From: an uncultured Cocleimonas sp.
Lineage (GTDB): Bacteria; Pseudomonadota; Gammaproteobacteria; Thiotrichales; Thiotrichaceae
Direction of reading: 5' to 3'
Length of the DNA stretch: 64,000 nt
Assembly (NCBI RefSeq): GCF_947495625.1
Contig: NZ_CANLZW010000004.1
Coordinates: 62,001-126,000 of the forward strand
Part shown: positions 1-9,799 of the stretch, piece by piece
Numbering within the stretch: position 1 is the first letter of the stretch
Layout of the letters: each line of letters opens with the position of its first letter
Program-made: the position numbers and the translations under genes
The notes under the pieces: model-generated
The model's database searches: none
Told to the model about the DNA's origin: nothing
What the model saw: only the letters and a program-made list of their open reading frames with translations

Positions 1-357
1 TTTACTTTCAAAAGAATGTTTTATTTCATCTTCGTTTTCATAAGTCGCTAGCAGGTAATCATCTCTCTTATAAACAATGTCCATAGCTTCTTGTTTAATT
101 CGTCTGATTTCTTCTTGTTTAGCTTTTTCATTAGCTGCTATTTCTTCCAACTCTTTTTCATTTTGAAGCGAAGAAGGATCGACAGTTTTAGTTACATCAC
201 CCGTTTTATTAAGTTCTGAATGGGATTTTTTAGATGCTGCTGCTGGCACTTTGTCTGAGAAATGGACATTGCCCGCGTCATCAACCCAGCGGTATAGACC
301 CGCTTGTGCAGATAATGCAATTAATAGAACAGAACCTAGTACAACTATCTTTTTCAT
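1..357 (-). CDS. DUF4124-domain secreted protein (C-terminus beyond window)
   Basis: Translating the minus strand from an ATG at 357 gives 119 open codons running off the window edge. The first 19 residues are a signal peptide (MKKIVVLGSVLLIALSAQA). It is followed directly by a DUF4124 motif, LYRWVDDAGNVHFSDKVP, at about residues 21-38. The rest is a charged, helix-prone segment rich in Glu and Lys. DUF4124 proteins are common short envelope proteins of gammaproteobacteria with no agreed function, so only export is inferred. The gene is divergent from pyrE. The family call is firm; total length is unknown. Confidence 0.8.
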   Translation of the reverse strand, partial: MKKIVVLGSVLLIALSAQAGLYRWVDDAGNVHFSDKVPAAASKKSHSELNKTGDVTKTVDPSSLQNEKELEEIAANEKAKQEEIRRIKQEAMDIVYKRDDYLLATYENEDEIKHSFESK

Positions 358-516
358 CTTTTTTCTTACCTTTTAACTTTCTAATGTTTATTTTAATTAT
401 ATATAGACACTTTATCATAACCTTGAATTAATGAGATAAATTCCCGACGAACGAAACATTCGCTAAACAGTAAAGCTTCGCTATACTAACGTTTTATTAC
501 AGACTCTTTTACTATC

Positions 517-1164
517 ATGAAAACATATCAACAAGAATTCCTTGAATTTGCTATTGCCAATGACGTCCTTAAATTCGGTGAATTCACACTTAAATCTGGT
601 CGCTTAAGTCCTTATTTCTTTAACTTTGGTTTATTTCAAACGGGTTCTTCACTTGCAAAACTTGGTGATTATTATGCACAGGCTATAGTCGATTCAGGTG
701 TTGAGTTTGATATGCTTTTTGGTCCGGCATATAAAGGTATTCCTCTGGTAGCGGTAGTCAGCGCAACGCTTTATGAAAAACACGGAATTGACCTTCCCTA
801 TGCTTATAACCGCAAAGAAGTAAAAGATCATGGCGAAGGCGGAGATATTGTTGGCGCACCTTTATCAGGAAAAGTGCTCATTGTTGATGATGTCATTAGT
901 GCAGGAACAGCTTGTAGAGAAGCAGCTGATATTGTTGAAACCCATAACGCTGAACTAGCAGGAATCTGTATCTCATTGGACCGACAAGAGCGCGGCACCG
1001 GTGAATTATCTGCAGTACAGGAAGTTGAAAAGAGTTATGGCATCAAAGTAATCAATATTATTGGTTTGGATAATGTGATTCAGCATATACAGGAAAGCGC
1101 AGATGATGAGGCTTTATTAGAGAAAATAAGTAACTATCGAATTAAATATGGTGTTACGAAATAA
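517..1164 (+). CDS. pyrE: Orotate phosphoribosyltransferase
   Basis: Transfers phosphoribosyl from PRPP to orotate to form OMP, step five of de novo pyrimidine synthesis, in the cytoplasm. The 215-residue length is normal for the enterobacterial type. The PRPP-binding motif [13 protein letters not shown] lies at residues 120-132. The flexible catalytic-loop region with [13 protein letters not shown] is at 97-109, and the N-terminal [14 protein letters not shown] is the orotate-side motif. A candidate -10 hexamer TATACT sits at 482-487, but no good -35 was found. A copy of the GTCACCCCCC repeat with a T-tract follows at 1229. The gene stands alone between divergent and convergent neighbours. 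Confidence 0.97.
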   Translation: MKTYQQEFLEFAIANDVLKFGEFTLKSGRLSPYFFNFGLFQTGSSLAKLGDYYAQAIVDSGVEFDMLFGPAYKGIPLVAVVSATLYEKHGIDLPYAYNRKEVKDHGEGGDIVGAPLSGKVLIVDDVISAGTACREAADIVETHNAELAGICISLDRQERGTGELSAVQEVEKSYGIKVINIIGLDNVIQHIQESADDEALLEKISNYRIKYGVTK

Positions 1165-1224
1165 TTTGAATACAAGCAACGAGTAATCAGCTTTCTTATT
1201 AAGCATAAGCAGATACAGAAATGA

Positions 1225-1258
1225 ATAAGTCACCCCCCTACTTTAGAGGGGTTTTTCT
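1225..1258 (+). repeat. Intergenic C6 repeat, copy 1 (terminator-like)
   Basis: Core GTCACCCCCCTACTTT at 1229-1244. CCCCT (1235-1239) can pair with AGGGG (1247-1251) around a 7-base loop and is followed by TTTTT. This is the best-formed simple hairpin of the family and is placed to end pyrE transcription. The convergent aminotransferase gene ends 35 bases further on. Confidence 0.8.
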
Positions 1259-1292
1259 TATTTAGTAATGCCGATTAAGAACTGTTACGAAC

Positions 1293-2471
1293 TTATAAAG
1301 AGGCGATACGTTCAATTGCCTTTTCAAGATTTTCCATACTTGTTGCAAATGATAATCTGATATGACCTTCAAGGCCAAATGCACTTCCAGGAACTAGAGC
1401 GACTCCTTTTTCACTTAATAAACGCTCGGATAATTCAGCAGAATTTGACACGCCATCTATACGATCAATTAAGCCACTAACATCAGGAAAGCTATAAAAT
1501 GTTCCATCGGACTCTAGGCACTCGATACCTTCAATAGCATTTAGAGAACTTACCACATAGTCATGGCGTTTTTTAAATTCAACTAGCATCGGAATAATAC
1601 AATCTTGATCGCTATTTAAGGCAACAACAGATGCATATTGAGAAATTGATGTAGGGTTAGATGTACTTTGGCTTTGAACCTTCTTCATGCCTTTAATCAG
1701 ATCAGCAGGCCCTGCAGCGTAGCCTATTCTCCAACCTGTCATGGCATAAGCTTTTGAAACACCATTTAGAACAATACAACGATCATATAACTCGGGTGTT
1801 GCATTCAAAATATTAGAAAATTCAGCGTTATTAAAAAGAATATGTTCGTACATATCATCGGTAGCAACAATGATATCTGGGTATTTTAAAAGTACTTTTC
1901 CCAAAGCAGCTAATTCATCAAAAGAATAATTAACACCCGTAGGATTTGAAGGACTATTAATCACAAACAGACGAGTTTTATCTGTAATTGAACTTTCAAG
2001 TAATTCAGGCGTCAGTTTAAAGTGATGTTTCTGGTCTGCTTCTACAATCACAGGTTTACCACCAGCGAGTAAAACCATATCTGGGTATGAAACCCAGTAA
2101 GGTGCGGGGATGATTACTTCATCGCCATCGTTTAATAATGCCTGGCAAAGATTAGAAAAGCTCTGCTTACCACCACAGGAAACAAGGATTTGATCAGCAT
2201 TATATTCAAGCTGATTGTCATTCTTGAATTTATTGATAATAGCTGTTTTTAATTCGGCAATACCATCAACAGCGGTGTAACCTGTTTTATTATTATTGAT
2301 TGCGGCTATACCAGCCGCTTTTATGTGTTCTGGGGTAGCAAAGTCAGGTTCACCAACACCTAGATTAATAACATCTTTACCTTCTGCTTTCATCTTTTGA
2401 GCCAGTGCGCTCATTGCTAAAGTAGGAGAAGGTTTGACTCGCTGTACGCGGTCGGACAATTGAATAGCCAT
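1293..2471 (-). CDS. aatA: PLP-dependent aspartate aminotransferase (class Ib type)
   Basis: Predicted to interconvert aspartate and 2-oxoglutarate with oxaloacetate and glutamate; a broader or aromatic specificity is possible. The fold type I aminotransferase signatures are clear: INLGVGEPDFATP near residue 35, substrate-side SPSNPTG near 173, PLP lysine K240 in the motif SKAYAMTGWRIGY, and the C-terminal arginine in HIRLSFA. The reading frame is open back to a TTG at 2489. The ATG at 2471 was chosen because GGAA precedes it by about 8 bases and homologues begin near here, giving 392 residues. Divergent from uvrB with a 68-base shared upstream region. Confidence 0.9.
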   Translation of the reverse strand: MAIQLSDRVQRVKPSPTLAMSALAQKMKAEGKDVINLGVGEPDFATPEHIKAAGIAAINNNKTGYTAVDGIAELKTAIINKFKNDNQLEYNADQILVSCGGKQSFSNLCQALLNDGDEVIIPAPYWVSYPDMVLLAGGKPVIVEADQKHHFKLTPELLESSITDKTRLFVINSPSNPTGVNYSFDELAALGKVLLKYPDIIVATDDMYEHILFNNAEFSNILNATPELYDRCIVLNGVSKAYAMTGWRIGYAAGPADLIKGMKKVQSQSTSNPTSISQYASVVALNSDQDCIIPMLVEFKKRHDYVVSSLNAIEGIECLESDGTFYSFPDVSGLIDRIDGVSNSAELSERLLSEKGVALVPGSAFGLEGHIRLSFATSMENLEKAIERIASL

Positions 2472-2539
2472 AAAAAATTTCCGAAACAAGAATAGTTTGA
2501 AATATACTCTATCCTACCAATGAGTAAACAAGAATCTGT

Positions 2540-4549
2540 ATGCAATCCACTTTTAATTTAGAAACCAAGTTTGAGCCTGCTGGCGATCAACCTACCGCAA
2601 TAAAATCATTAGTCGATGGACTCAATGATGGCCTGATGCATCAAACTCTGCTCGGTGTAACTGGCTCTGGTAAAACCTTTACCATGGCAAATATTATTGC
2701 GCAAACACAGCGGCCAACTATCATCATGGCGCATAATAAAACACTCGCTGCGCAATTGTATGGAGAGATGAAAGAATTCTTCCCTGAAAACTCTGTCGAG
2801 TATTTCGTTTCTTACTACGATTATTATCAACCAGAAGCCTATGTGCCTGCCTCTGATATATACATCGAGAAAGATGCATCGATAAACGAGCACATCGAGC
2901 AAATGCGTTTATCTGCAACTAAAGCAATGCTGGAAAGAAAAGACACCATCATCGTTGCGACAGTGTCTGCTATTTACGGTTTGGGTGATCCAGAATCGTA
3001 TATGAAGATGATGTTGCATCTTGATCGTGGAGACAAAACAGATCAGCGAGCCATACTGCATCGACTGACAGAAATACAATACACCCGTAATGATCTAGAA
3101 CTTTCTCGCGGTACCTATCGAGTTCGTGGTGATGTTATTGATATCTACCCGGCTGATTCTGATATTGAAGCGGTACGTGTTGAATTATTTGATGATGAAG
3201 TTGAAACACTGAGCTACTTTGATCCATTAACCGGCGAAGTATTACGTAAAGTGCCGAGACTCACTGTTTACCCAAAAAGCCACTATGTAACACCAAGAGA
3301 AATCATGCTGGCGGCTGTAGAAAAAATAAAAGTAGAATTAAAAGAACGACTAGAAGTGCTCTATGATGCAAATCGCTTAGTAGAAGCACAGCGTTTAAAA
3401 GAACGTACACAATACGATATCGAAATGATCGTAGAGGTGGGTTATTGCTCTGGTATAGAAAACTACTCGCGTTATTTATCGGGCAGACCTCCGGGAGCTC
3501 CACCTCCGTGTTTACTCGATTATTTACCTGATGAAGCATTAGTAATTATCGATGAATCTCATGCCACTATTCCCCAAATAGGTGCCATGTACAAAGGAGA
3601 TTTCTCGCGTAAAACAAATCTGGTTGAATATGGCTTCAGATTACCGTCTGCATTAGATAATCGCCCATTACGTTTTGATGAATTTGAAAAACTCGTTCCA
3701 CAAGTCATTCATGTTTCTGCAACCCCCGGTAACTATGAAAATGAGCACAGTGATAATGTCGCAGAGCAAGTAGTTCGCCCAACGGGTTTACTCGATCCAA
3801 CCATAGAAATCAGACCGGTACTTACTCAGGTCGATGATGTGATGTCAGAGATCTCTGATCGTGCGGCTAAAAACGAACGCGTATTAATTACAACTTTAAC
3901 TAAACGCATGGCTGAGGATTTAACTGACTACTTAATTGACCACGGGAAACGTGTACGTTATTTGCATTCAGATATTGATACCGTAGAGCGCGTCGAAATC
4001 ATTCGTGATTTACGTTTGGGTGAATTTGATGCATTGGTCGGTATCAACTTATTGCGGGAAGGATTAGATATGCCAGAAGTCAGTCTGGTAGCGATTTTAG
4101 ATGCAGATAAAGAAGGTTTCTTACGCTCAGAGCGTTCGTTGATACAGACAATAGGCCGTGCAGCACGTAACTCATCCGGTAAAGCCATCCTCTATGGAGA
4201 TACGATTACTAAATCGATGCAAGCTGCAATTGACGAAACAGATAGACGTCGCAGCAAGCAGATTGAACACAATACAGAACATGGTATTACGCCAACCAGT
4301 ATCGCGAAGAAAGTTTCGGATATTATGGAAGGCGCCTACGGCAGTTCGATGCGTGGACGTGCGAGCAAGAAACTAGATAAAGTTGCAGATAAGTCAGCTA
4401 ATTATGCTGCGCTTTCACCTGACAAAGCAGCGAAAGAAGTCATAAAACTAGAAAAGAAAATGTTCCAACATGCAAAAGATCTTGAATTTGAAGAAGCAGC
4501 CGCAGTGCGTGACCAAATCAGTCAACTACGAGAAGTTGCTTTTAAATAG
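2540..4549 (+). CDS. uvrB: Excinuclease ABC subunit B
   Basis: Helicase-like damage-recognition subunit of nucleotide excision repair; it is handed to DNA by UvrA and recruits UvrC. The 669-residue length is typical. Walker A GVTGSGKT is at residues 39-46. The beta-hairpin that clamps DNA ([15 protein letters not shown]) follows at about 93-107. A DESH Walker B box lies near 337, and helicase motif VI (QTIGRAARN) is near 540. A C-terminal UVR motif (about 630-665) contacts UvrC. All key elements are present, so the gene looks functional. The start is the first ATG, with only a weak AAGAA upstream. Confidence 0.97.
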   Translation: MQSTFNLETKFEPAGDQPTAIKSLVDGLNDGLMHQTLLGVTGSGKTFTMANIIAQTQRPTIIMAHNKTLAAQLYGEMKEFFPENSVEYFVSYYDYYQPEAYVPASDIYIEKDASINEHIEQMRLSATKAMLERKDTIIVATVSAIYGLGDPESYMKMMLHLDRGDKTDQRAILHRLTEIQYTRNDLELSRGTYRVRGDVIDIYPADSDIEAVRVELFDDEVETLSYFDPLTGEVLRKVPRLTVYPKSHYVTPREIMLAAVEKIKVELKERLEVLYDANRLVEAQRLKERTQYDIEMIVEVGYCSGIENYSRYLSGRPPGAPPPCLLDYLPDEALVIIDESHATIPQIGAMYKGDFSRKTNLVEYGFRLPSALDNRPLRFDEFEKLVPQVIHVSATPGNYENEHSDNVAEQVVRPTGLLDPTIEIRPVLTQVDDVMSEISDRAAKNERVLITTLTKRMAEDLTDYLIDHGKRVRYLHSDIDTVERVEIIRDLRLGEFDALVGINLLREGLDMPEVSLVAILDADKEGFLRSERSLIQTIGRAARNSSGKAILYGDTITKSMQAAIDETDRRRSKQIEHNTEHGITPTSIAKKVSDIMEGAYGSSMRGRASKKLDKVADKSANYAALSPDKAAKEVIKLEKKMFQHAKDLEFEEAAAVRDQISQLREVAFK

Positions 4550-4781
4550 TGATAGTTATGCTGAACTTGTCGAAGCTTAGACATTCTAAAAAGTGAGTTA
4601 CAGCGGGTATTATGTAGCTACAAAGAAAAAGCCAAAAAAGTACCAAGCCACGTTATAACAAAGACAATGTTTGGCAAGCCTGCTTTATTTTCTACAAACT
4701 GTTTTTATTAAATTCTCATTGTATCAATGGGTCGAATATATTTAATTCTCTTAAAAATTCTGGGATAGATTTAGAACACCT

Positions 4782-7253
4782 ATGGATATAGTCGTTGTAA
4801 CCACCATTATCAGTTCTTTATTTCTGGTCATTGCAGCTGCTGAACCGCTAGCTGCACGTTTACGTCTGCCCTACACTGCAATTCTGGCCGTACTTGGCAT
4901 TCTCATTGGTGTTGGCGCGACGTTCTTTCTTAATACCGAGCTAACTGATGCCCTGAATCCGGTTGCAGAAGCAATACTTAACTTTCCCATACGCTCAAAC
5001 ATATTCTTATATGTATTCCTACCGACACTGCTGTTCCAGGCCACTCTTGGGATGAATCTGCGTCGCATGCTGGATGACTGGGTACCGATTCTGGTGTTAG
5101 CTATTGTAGCGGTGGTCGTGGCAACCTTCTCGGTTGGTTACGCATTAGCCTGGGCCAGTCCGTTACCGTTGATGGCTTGTTTGTTGATTGGTGCTATTGT
5201 CTCCACCACGGATCCTTCGGCCGTGATAAGTATCTTTCGTTCGATCGCGGCGCCCAAAAGACTGGCACGCATCATCGAAGGTGAAAGTTTATTAAACGAT
5301 GCAGCTGCTATCGCTCTATCTGGTGTGTTTCTCACCTATGTGACAGTTAACTTACCAAACCCCACCATGACGAGTGCCCTGTCACACTTCCCGGTTTTGA
5401 TCTTAGGCGGAGTTTTGACAGGCTTGGTAGCAACGTATGTGGCACTTTGGATAATGACTTTGTTCGCGCAGTATGATCGCGCAATTATTTCTGTATCAGT
5501 TGCTCTTCCCTACATGGCTTATATAGGCGCAGAGCAGACCATTGGCGCTTCGGGTGTTATTGCCGTAGTTACTGCCGGACTTACTTTGAAGCTTGTGGGA
5601 CCTAGTCGGGTATCACCTTTTACCTGGACCAACCTGCGTGAAACCTGGGACCTGTTGGCACATTGGGCTGGCGCGTTGATCTTTATACTCGCAGCATTGC
5701 TGATTCCTAGAATGCTCGAAGCTGTACGTCTGGATGATATCTTTTTGGTGATGGTGGTTATCGCAGCGGCTATTTTGGCGCGAGCAGCCATTCTGTTTGG
5801 CCTGATGCCTTTAATGTCCAGCCTGCGTCTTTCTCCTACTGTTGAATTGCCCTATCGCGCAGCAATTCTGTGGGGAGGATTACGAGGAGCTGTGACCCTG
5901 GCTCTTGCGCTGGCGGTCACCGAAAGTCAGGCAGTGCCAATTGAAATCAAGCGTCTTGTCGGAATTCTGGCAACTGGCTTTACCGTGTTCACACTGCTAG
6001 TTCAGGGCACAACACTCCGTTGGGTTATCAGCCTGCTAAAACTCGATCGCTTATCGCCTGTTGATTCGGCATTATCCAATCAGGTGGTGGCAGTGGCATT
6101 ACAAACTGTTCGCGAAGACATGGTTGAACGAACCAAGGTGTTCGAACTGCCCCACGAAACAGTGCGTAGTGAAGCCAAGAGGTTCGCATTGAGGCTGGAT
6201 CAGGCCGTACATCTGGCAGAGGGAGATAAAGGCGTCAGTGCGCGTGACCGTATTACACTCGGATTGGTTGCATTGGCAGTAGCAGAGCGTAACGCAGTTC
6301 TGGAAAGAGTAAGGGAACGGACGTTTCCGTTACGTCTTGCTGAACGAGCCGTGGCAGATGCGGATCGACTCATTGATGGGGCTCGAAGTTCAGGTCGCAC
6401 GGGTTATCAACGCGCTGCGAAGAAAAGTGTCGATTATCGACGTTTTTACCGGGTGGCATTGTTTCTGCACAACCGTTTACGATGGTCAGCACCGCTGGCA
6501 CGCATCATTGAAGAGCGTTTTGAGGTATTAGTATCGCAGAGCGTTATATTTGGTGATCTGGAAGGCTTCATAAATGCGCGAATCAAGCGTTTGCATGGTC
6601 GACGCGTGGCGGAACTGCTGCATGAGTTGCTTGAACGTCGCAAGACTATGGTAGAAACAGCGCTTGAAGGGTTACGCCTGCAATTCCCTGGATATGCTGA
6701 AGAACTTGGTCGAAATATTATTCAGCGAACCGCATTGCGTCTTGAAGAGCAAGAGTACAATTCGTTACTGGAACAAAGCCTCGTGGGTGAGGAACTACAT
6801 ATTACTCTGATTCAAGACATCGCCTCACGTCGTGCAATCGCAGAACAGCGGCTATCGATTGATCTTTCTTTTCAACGAGCTGAACTGATCAAACAGTATC
6901 CTTTGTTTGCCGATCTCGATGATACAAGCTTACAAAAGCTTGCGCGCAATTTGCAATCACGCTATATCAACACTGATACAGTGATCATCAATAAAAATAC
7001 TGTTGTAAAGGAAGTCTATTTCATTGCATCAGGGGCAGTCGAAATAGAGTCTGCGGGTCGACTAACTCGACTTGGACGCGGAGAAATATTCGGCGTTATG
7101 ACATTTTTACCCGGCAAGCATCGACGTATTAAGGTTCGTACTATTGTTCCATCAACGCTGCTGGTTCTGGACGAAAAAAAGTTTCGACGTTTACTGGAGC
7201 GCAATCCGAAGTTACAGCAACATGTGTACGACACAACTAAAGAACTCGACTGA
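4782..7253 (+). CDS. CPA1-family Na+/H+ antiporter with C-terminal cyclic nucleotide-binding domain
   Basis: Predicted inner-membrane cation/proton antiporter with a large cytoplasmic tail, 823 residues. Residues 1-415 carry about 12 hydrophobic segments. Conserved CPA1 elements are STTDPSAV (141-148), the ion-binding Asn172-Asp173 pair in EGESLLNDAAAIAL, and GGLRGAV (365-371). Residues about 430-690 are helical and charged. Residues about 705-815 form a cyclic nucleotide-binding-like beta-roll (LFADLDDTSLQKL, then GEIFGVM). This layout resembles SOS1-type antiporters. Base composition is unlike its neighbours: two 60-base lines counted by hand are 50% and 62% G+C, against 43% in a uvrB line, which suggests transfer. 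The transported ion and the ligand are inferred, not shown. Confidence 0.85.
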   Translation: MDIVVVTTIISSLFLVIAAAEPLAARLRLPYTAILAVLGILIGVGATFFLNTELTDALNPVAEAILNFPIRSNIFLYVFLPTLLFQATLGMNLRRMLDDWVPILVLAIVAVVVATFSVGYALAWASPLPLMACLLIGAIVSTTDPSAVISIFRSIAAPKRLARIIEGESLLNDAAAIALSGVFLTYVTVNLPNPTMTSALSHFPVLILGGVLTGLVATYVALWIMTLFAQYDRAIISVSVALPYMAYIGAEQTIGASGVIAVVTAGLTLKLVGPSRVSPFTWTNLRETWDLLAHWAGALIFILAALLIPRMLEAVRLDDIFLVMVVIAAAILARAAILFGLMPLMSSLRLSPTVELPYRAAILWGGLRGAVTLALALAVTESQAVPIEIKRLVGILATGFTVFTLLVQGTTLRWVISLLKLDRLSPVDSALSNQVVAVALQTVREDMVERTKVFELPHETVRSEAKRFALRLDQAVHLAEGDKGVSARDRITLGLVALAVAERNAVLERVRERTFPLRLAERAVADADRLIDGARSSGRTGYQRAAKKSVDYRRFYRVALFLHNRLRWSAPLARIIEERFEVLVSQSVIFGDLEGFINARIKRLHGRRVAELLHELLERRKTMVETALEGLRLQFPGYAEELGRNIIQRTALRLEEQEYNSLLEQSLVGEELHITLIQDIASRRAIAEQRLSIDLSFQRAELIKQYPLFADLDDTSLQKLARNLQSRYINTDTVIINKNTVVKEVYFIASGAVEIESAGRLTRLGRGEIFGVMTFLPGKHRRIKVRTIVPSTLLVLDEKKFRRLLERNPKLQQHVYDTTKELD

Positions 7254-7592
7254 TTAAAATTTATGCAGAATTTGAGATGAGCTTTAATAGAATATTGCTT
7301 TTTTAGAGTATCGCTTTTTGTAGTTTGAATCGTAAATAGCCTATTTATTTAACTAGTAATTTCTGGCTTTTAGAGATTTCATAAAGTCACCCCCCTACTT
7401 TTAGCAGGTTTTTTCATGATTGAATAAAAACCATACCCGTGGGTTATCGTCAAAAAGCTCAACATGACCTCGATTGAACCTAGGCATGACTTTTTTATCC
7501 ATATTCAAATTCCACGTGACCCTTCACAAGATGCCGAGTTATCTGTAAGCTTTGCATTTTTTTATTTCTAATAATTTAACAGAGAGATTGTA
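7254..7592. other. Intergenic gap antiporter-yebC
   Basis: 339 bases. It holds repeat copy 2 (7386) and a 35-codon open stretch at 7464-7571 with no good ribosome site or recognisable product. Nothing else could be supported. Confidence 0.5.
7382..7416 (+). repeat. Intergenic C6 repeat, copy 2
   Basis: Core GTCACCCCCCTACTTT at 7386-7401, followed by TAGCAGG and six T. CTA/TAG can close a small loop, but the upper GC arm pairs poorly. It lies 132 bases after the antiporter stop, in the same orientation. Confidence 0.75.
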
Positions 7593-8303
7593 ATGGGCAG
7601 AGCCTACCAGAACCGTAAAGAATCAATGGCCAAAACTTCAGACATGAAGGCAAAGGTTTACAGCAAATATGGACGTGAGATTTACGTTTGTGCAAAAGCT
7701 GGCGGTCCTGACCCTGATGGCAATCTGTCGTTACGCAGTTTGATTGATCGCGCGAAGAAAGATCAGGTACCTACTCACGTCATTGATAAAGCAATCGATA
7801 AAGCACAAGGTGGCGGCGGAGAAGACTTCTCTCCTGCACTTTATGAAGGCTTCGGCCCTGCTGGCAGCATGGTGTTGGTTGAATGTCTTACCGATAATCC
7901 TAACCGTACATTTGGTGATGTTCGTCAGTGCTTCACCAAGACTAAAAGTAAAATAGGAACACCTGGTACCGTTAGTCATATGTTCGATCATTCTGCTATT
8001 TTTGTATTTAAGGGAGATGATGAAGAAGCTGCACTTGATGCACTGATGGAAGCGGATGTGGATGTTTCTGATATCGAAAATGAAGACGGAATGATTTCTG
8101 TTTTTGCACCAAATACAGAATACTTCAAAGCTAAACAGGCACTAGAGCCCTTAGTTGATGAATTTGAAGTCGATGAAATTCAATATCTTGCTCAAAATAT
8201 GGCTCCTTTAACGGGAGACGATCTAGAGCAGTTTGGACAGTTGCTCGACTTACTCAATGACAATGATGACGTGCAGAATGTTTATCATAGTGTGGAAATG
8301 TAA
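7593..8303 (+). CDS. yebC: YebC/PmpR-family (TACO1-like) translation/transcription factor
   Basis: 236 residues starting [15 protein letters not shown], the standard start of the YebC type II group, with GLY-rich [17 protein letters not shown] N-terminal region and [19 protein letters not shown] near residue 88. The family includes TACO1 and bacterial YebC; members act on ribosomes at proline-rich stretches and some have been described as DNA-binding regulators. Which applies here is not visible. AGAGAG lies about 8 bases before the start. A strong hairpin terminator follows at 8339. Transcribed alone. Confidence 0.92.
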   Translation: MGRAYQNRKESMAKTSDMKAKVYSKYGREIYVCAKAGGPDPDGNLSLRSLIDRAKKDQVPTHVIDKAIDKAQGGGGEDFSPALYEGFGPAGSMVLVECLTDNPNRTFGDVRQCFTKTKSKIGTPGTVSHMFDHSAIFVFKGDDEEAALDALMEADVDVSDIENEDGMISVFAPNTEYFKAKQALEPLVDEFEVDEIQYLAQNMAPLTGDDLEQFGQLLDLLNDNDDVQNVYHSVEM

Positions 8304-8338
8304 CAGTCATTTCTTAGACACTTATTTATTTCACCATC

Positions 8339-8368
8339 AAAAAAGCCTGCATCATTGCAGGCTTTTTT
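8339..8368 (+). terminator. Rho-independent terminator of yebC
   Basis: Perfect 12-bp stem AAAAAAGCCTGC / GCAGGCTTTTTT with loop ATCATT. It reads as a terminator on both strands, so it can also serve the convergent cysZ-like gene. Confidence 0.92.
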
Positions 8369-8416
8369 GTAAGTGTGGATGTAGTAAGCATGAATGTAAC
8401 TTAGATAAATTATACA

Positions 8417-9166
8417 CTAATGCTTTGAAAGTGATTCAACCCAGTATCGTGTTCCACCCGCAACACCCACGGGCATCACGAAGAAATTAACGAACGGAAT
8501 CATCATTAACACCGTTAACACACCGCCAAAACCTAGAGCCATCGACCGATTTTTGCGCAGTAGTGGCAATTCTTCCTTGATGAAGAGTTGATGATTTCCC
8601 ATAGCAAAATCAGTGTATTGCAGCGATAACATCCAGGCACCATAAATAGCCCAGGCGAATGGCGATATAAAATTTATCACCGGAATAATGCTAATCAACA
8701 ATAGCAGTGGCACCCATTTCAACATATACACTACTTTTCGCACTTCACTGCCCATGGTTTTACCTAAGGTCGCCATCATGGCTTTAAAGCCTTTCTGTTC
8801 AGTAATGGGTAAACCTTTGAGCTTTTGTTCAACCCGCTCGGCAAGTATAGAATTGAATGGAGCTGCAATCAGATTGGCTATGATGGTAAAGGTGTAATAA
8901 ACCGCAATCAGAATGAGAATGGCAAACAATGGCCAGAGTATCCACTCTAACCCAGTCCTAATGAAATCAGGCATCCAGCTTGGCAACCAGCCTGTTAAAT
9001 AATTCATTAACGATTCAAATTGAGATGACGCTAACCAGATCGCTAATGAAAAAACGGCGATATTGATAATCAAAGGGATCAATACAAAAGGACGAATTCC
9101 TTTCTTGGTAATCAGTGAAAATCCGCTAAACGCATATTTCATTCCCTGTAAAAAACCAGAAATCAT
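8417..9166 (-). CDS. cysZ: CysZ-family sulfate transport protein
   Basis: 249-residue inner-membrane protein of the CysZ/EI24 family, which mediates sulfate uptake for cysteine synthesis. Hydrophobic segments lie near residues 25-47, 68-95, 150-175 and 208-235. The family signatures are present: GMKYAFSGFSLI at the N-terminus, ANLIAAPFNSILAERVE in the middle and VGVAGGTRYWVE at the end. AGGAAA lies 9 bases before the ATG. No cys genes are adjacent, so the pathway role rests on family membership. Confidence 0.9.
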   Translation of the reverse strand: MISGFLQGMKYAFSGFSLITKKGIRPFVLIPLIINIAVFSLAIWLASSQFESLMNYLTGWLPSWMPDFIRTGLEWILWPLFAILILIAVYYTFTIIANLIAAPFNSILAERVEQKLKGLPITEQKGFKAMMATLGKTMGSEVRKVVYMLKWVPLLLLISIIPVINFISPFAWAIYGAWMLSLQYTDFAMGNHQLFIKEELPLLRKNRSMALGFGGVLTVLMMIPFVNFFVMPVGVAGGTRYWVESLSKH

Positions 9167-9297
9167 TATGTTTGTTTCCTTTGATGATAATAAGAGTGAC
9201 AGTTTGAGTTAGTCATTTTGAATGTATTACTATGAGGGAGTTTATCGATATATCAAACACGATTAAAGAGCGTGTATCGCTATAGCTATTTAGAAAT

Positions 9298-9330
9298 AAA
9301 AAAGTGACTTAAACTAGGGGGGTGACCAAA
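9298..9330 (-). repeat. Intergenic C6 repeat, copy 3 (variant core)
   Basis: On the minus strand the core reads GTCACCCCCCTAGTTT (9326-9311), one base off consensus, then AAGTCACTTTTTT. It lies just after the DUF1272 gene in that gene's direction, so it can act as its terminator. Confidence 0.75.
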
Positions 9331-9359
9331 TATTAAAAAACACTAATGTGTTGAAGCAC

Positions 9360-9599
9360 TTATTTATTGATTACAGGTTTAAACACTACCTTCTTGCTAG
9401 CCGGATGCTTAATCAACATATCCTTTGGGCGAACAGGCCTTTGGCAAAAGTTTCCACCACAATTCGGGCAAACACCTTTCAATACTTCATCAACACAACT
9501 TTTGCAGAACGTACATTCATAGGTGCAGATCATTGCCGCTTCAGAGTCTGCTGGAAGCGATATATTGCAGTTTTCACAACTAGGTCGTAGTTCAAGCAT
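9360..9599 (-). CDS. DUF1272 zinc-ribbon-like small protein
   Basis: 79 residues beginning MLELRPSCENCNISLPADS, the standard opening of DUF1272. Cysteines form CENC, CTYECTFCKSC and CPNCGG clusters, likely binding two zinc ions in a RING/treble-clef-like fold. The family is widespread and short, and no function has been established. The C-terminal 20 residues are basic (KKVVFKPVINK). It stands alone, with repeat copies on both sides. Confidence 0.9.
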   Translation of the reverse strand: MLELRPSCENCNISLPADSEAAMICTYECTFCKSCVDEVLKGVCPNCGGNFCQRPVRPKDMLIKHPASKKVVFKPVINK

Positions 9600-9653
9600 G
9601 TATCAATCCTTGGTGATATTAGAATCTTGCTAGGTATCTTGAATAAAGTATAA

Positions 9654-9669
9654 GTCACCCCCCTACTTT
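9654..9669 (+). repeat. Intergenic C6 repeat, copy 4 (against gene direction)
   Basis: Perfect core GTCACCCCCCTACTTT, but the following bases (GAATGATATT) neither pair nor supply a T-tract. Both flanking genes run on the minus strand, so this copy cannot be their terminator as oriented. It lies 55 bases upstream of the DUF1272 start. Confidence 0.75.
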
Positions 9670-9677
9670 GAATGATA

Positions 9678-9705
9678 TTACGTTTATGTTTTTTTATAAA
9701 CGTAA
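9678..9705. other. Perfect 10-bp stem-loop
   Basis: TTACGTTTAT and ATAAACGTAA pair perfectly around an 8-base GTTTTTTT loop. No T-tract follows on either strand, so it is not a standard terminator. It could be a regulatory site before the DUF1272 gene or an RNA hairpin. Confidence 0.5.
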
Positions 9706-9739
9706 ATAGAATTTATGCAGAGCTAGGCAGTATTTTTTT

Positions 9740-9775
9740 AGTAAAAAAAATACCGACATAAAGCCGGTATTTAAA
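9740..9775 (-). terminator. Rho-independent terminator of the LEA-like lipoprotein gene
   Basis: On the minus strand AAATACCG pairs with CGGTATTT around a 9-base loop and runs into an uninterrupted T-tract (complement of 9743-9750). It lies 28 bases after the lipoprotein stop. Confidence 0.88.
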
Positions 9776-9799
9776 AAAACTATCATAAATTAATGATTT

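Noticed and set aside
1293-2489. Aminotransferase start at the TTG of 2489
   Set aside because: The ATG at 2471 has a properly spaced GGAA and matches the usual N-terminus; the extra MFRKFF is not supported.
7464-7571. 35-codon frame between the antiporter and yebC
   Set aside because: No ribosome site, no recognisable product; expected by chance in a gap of this size.
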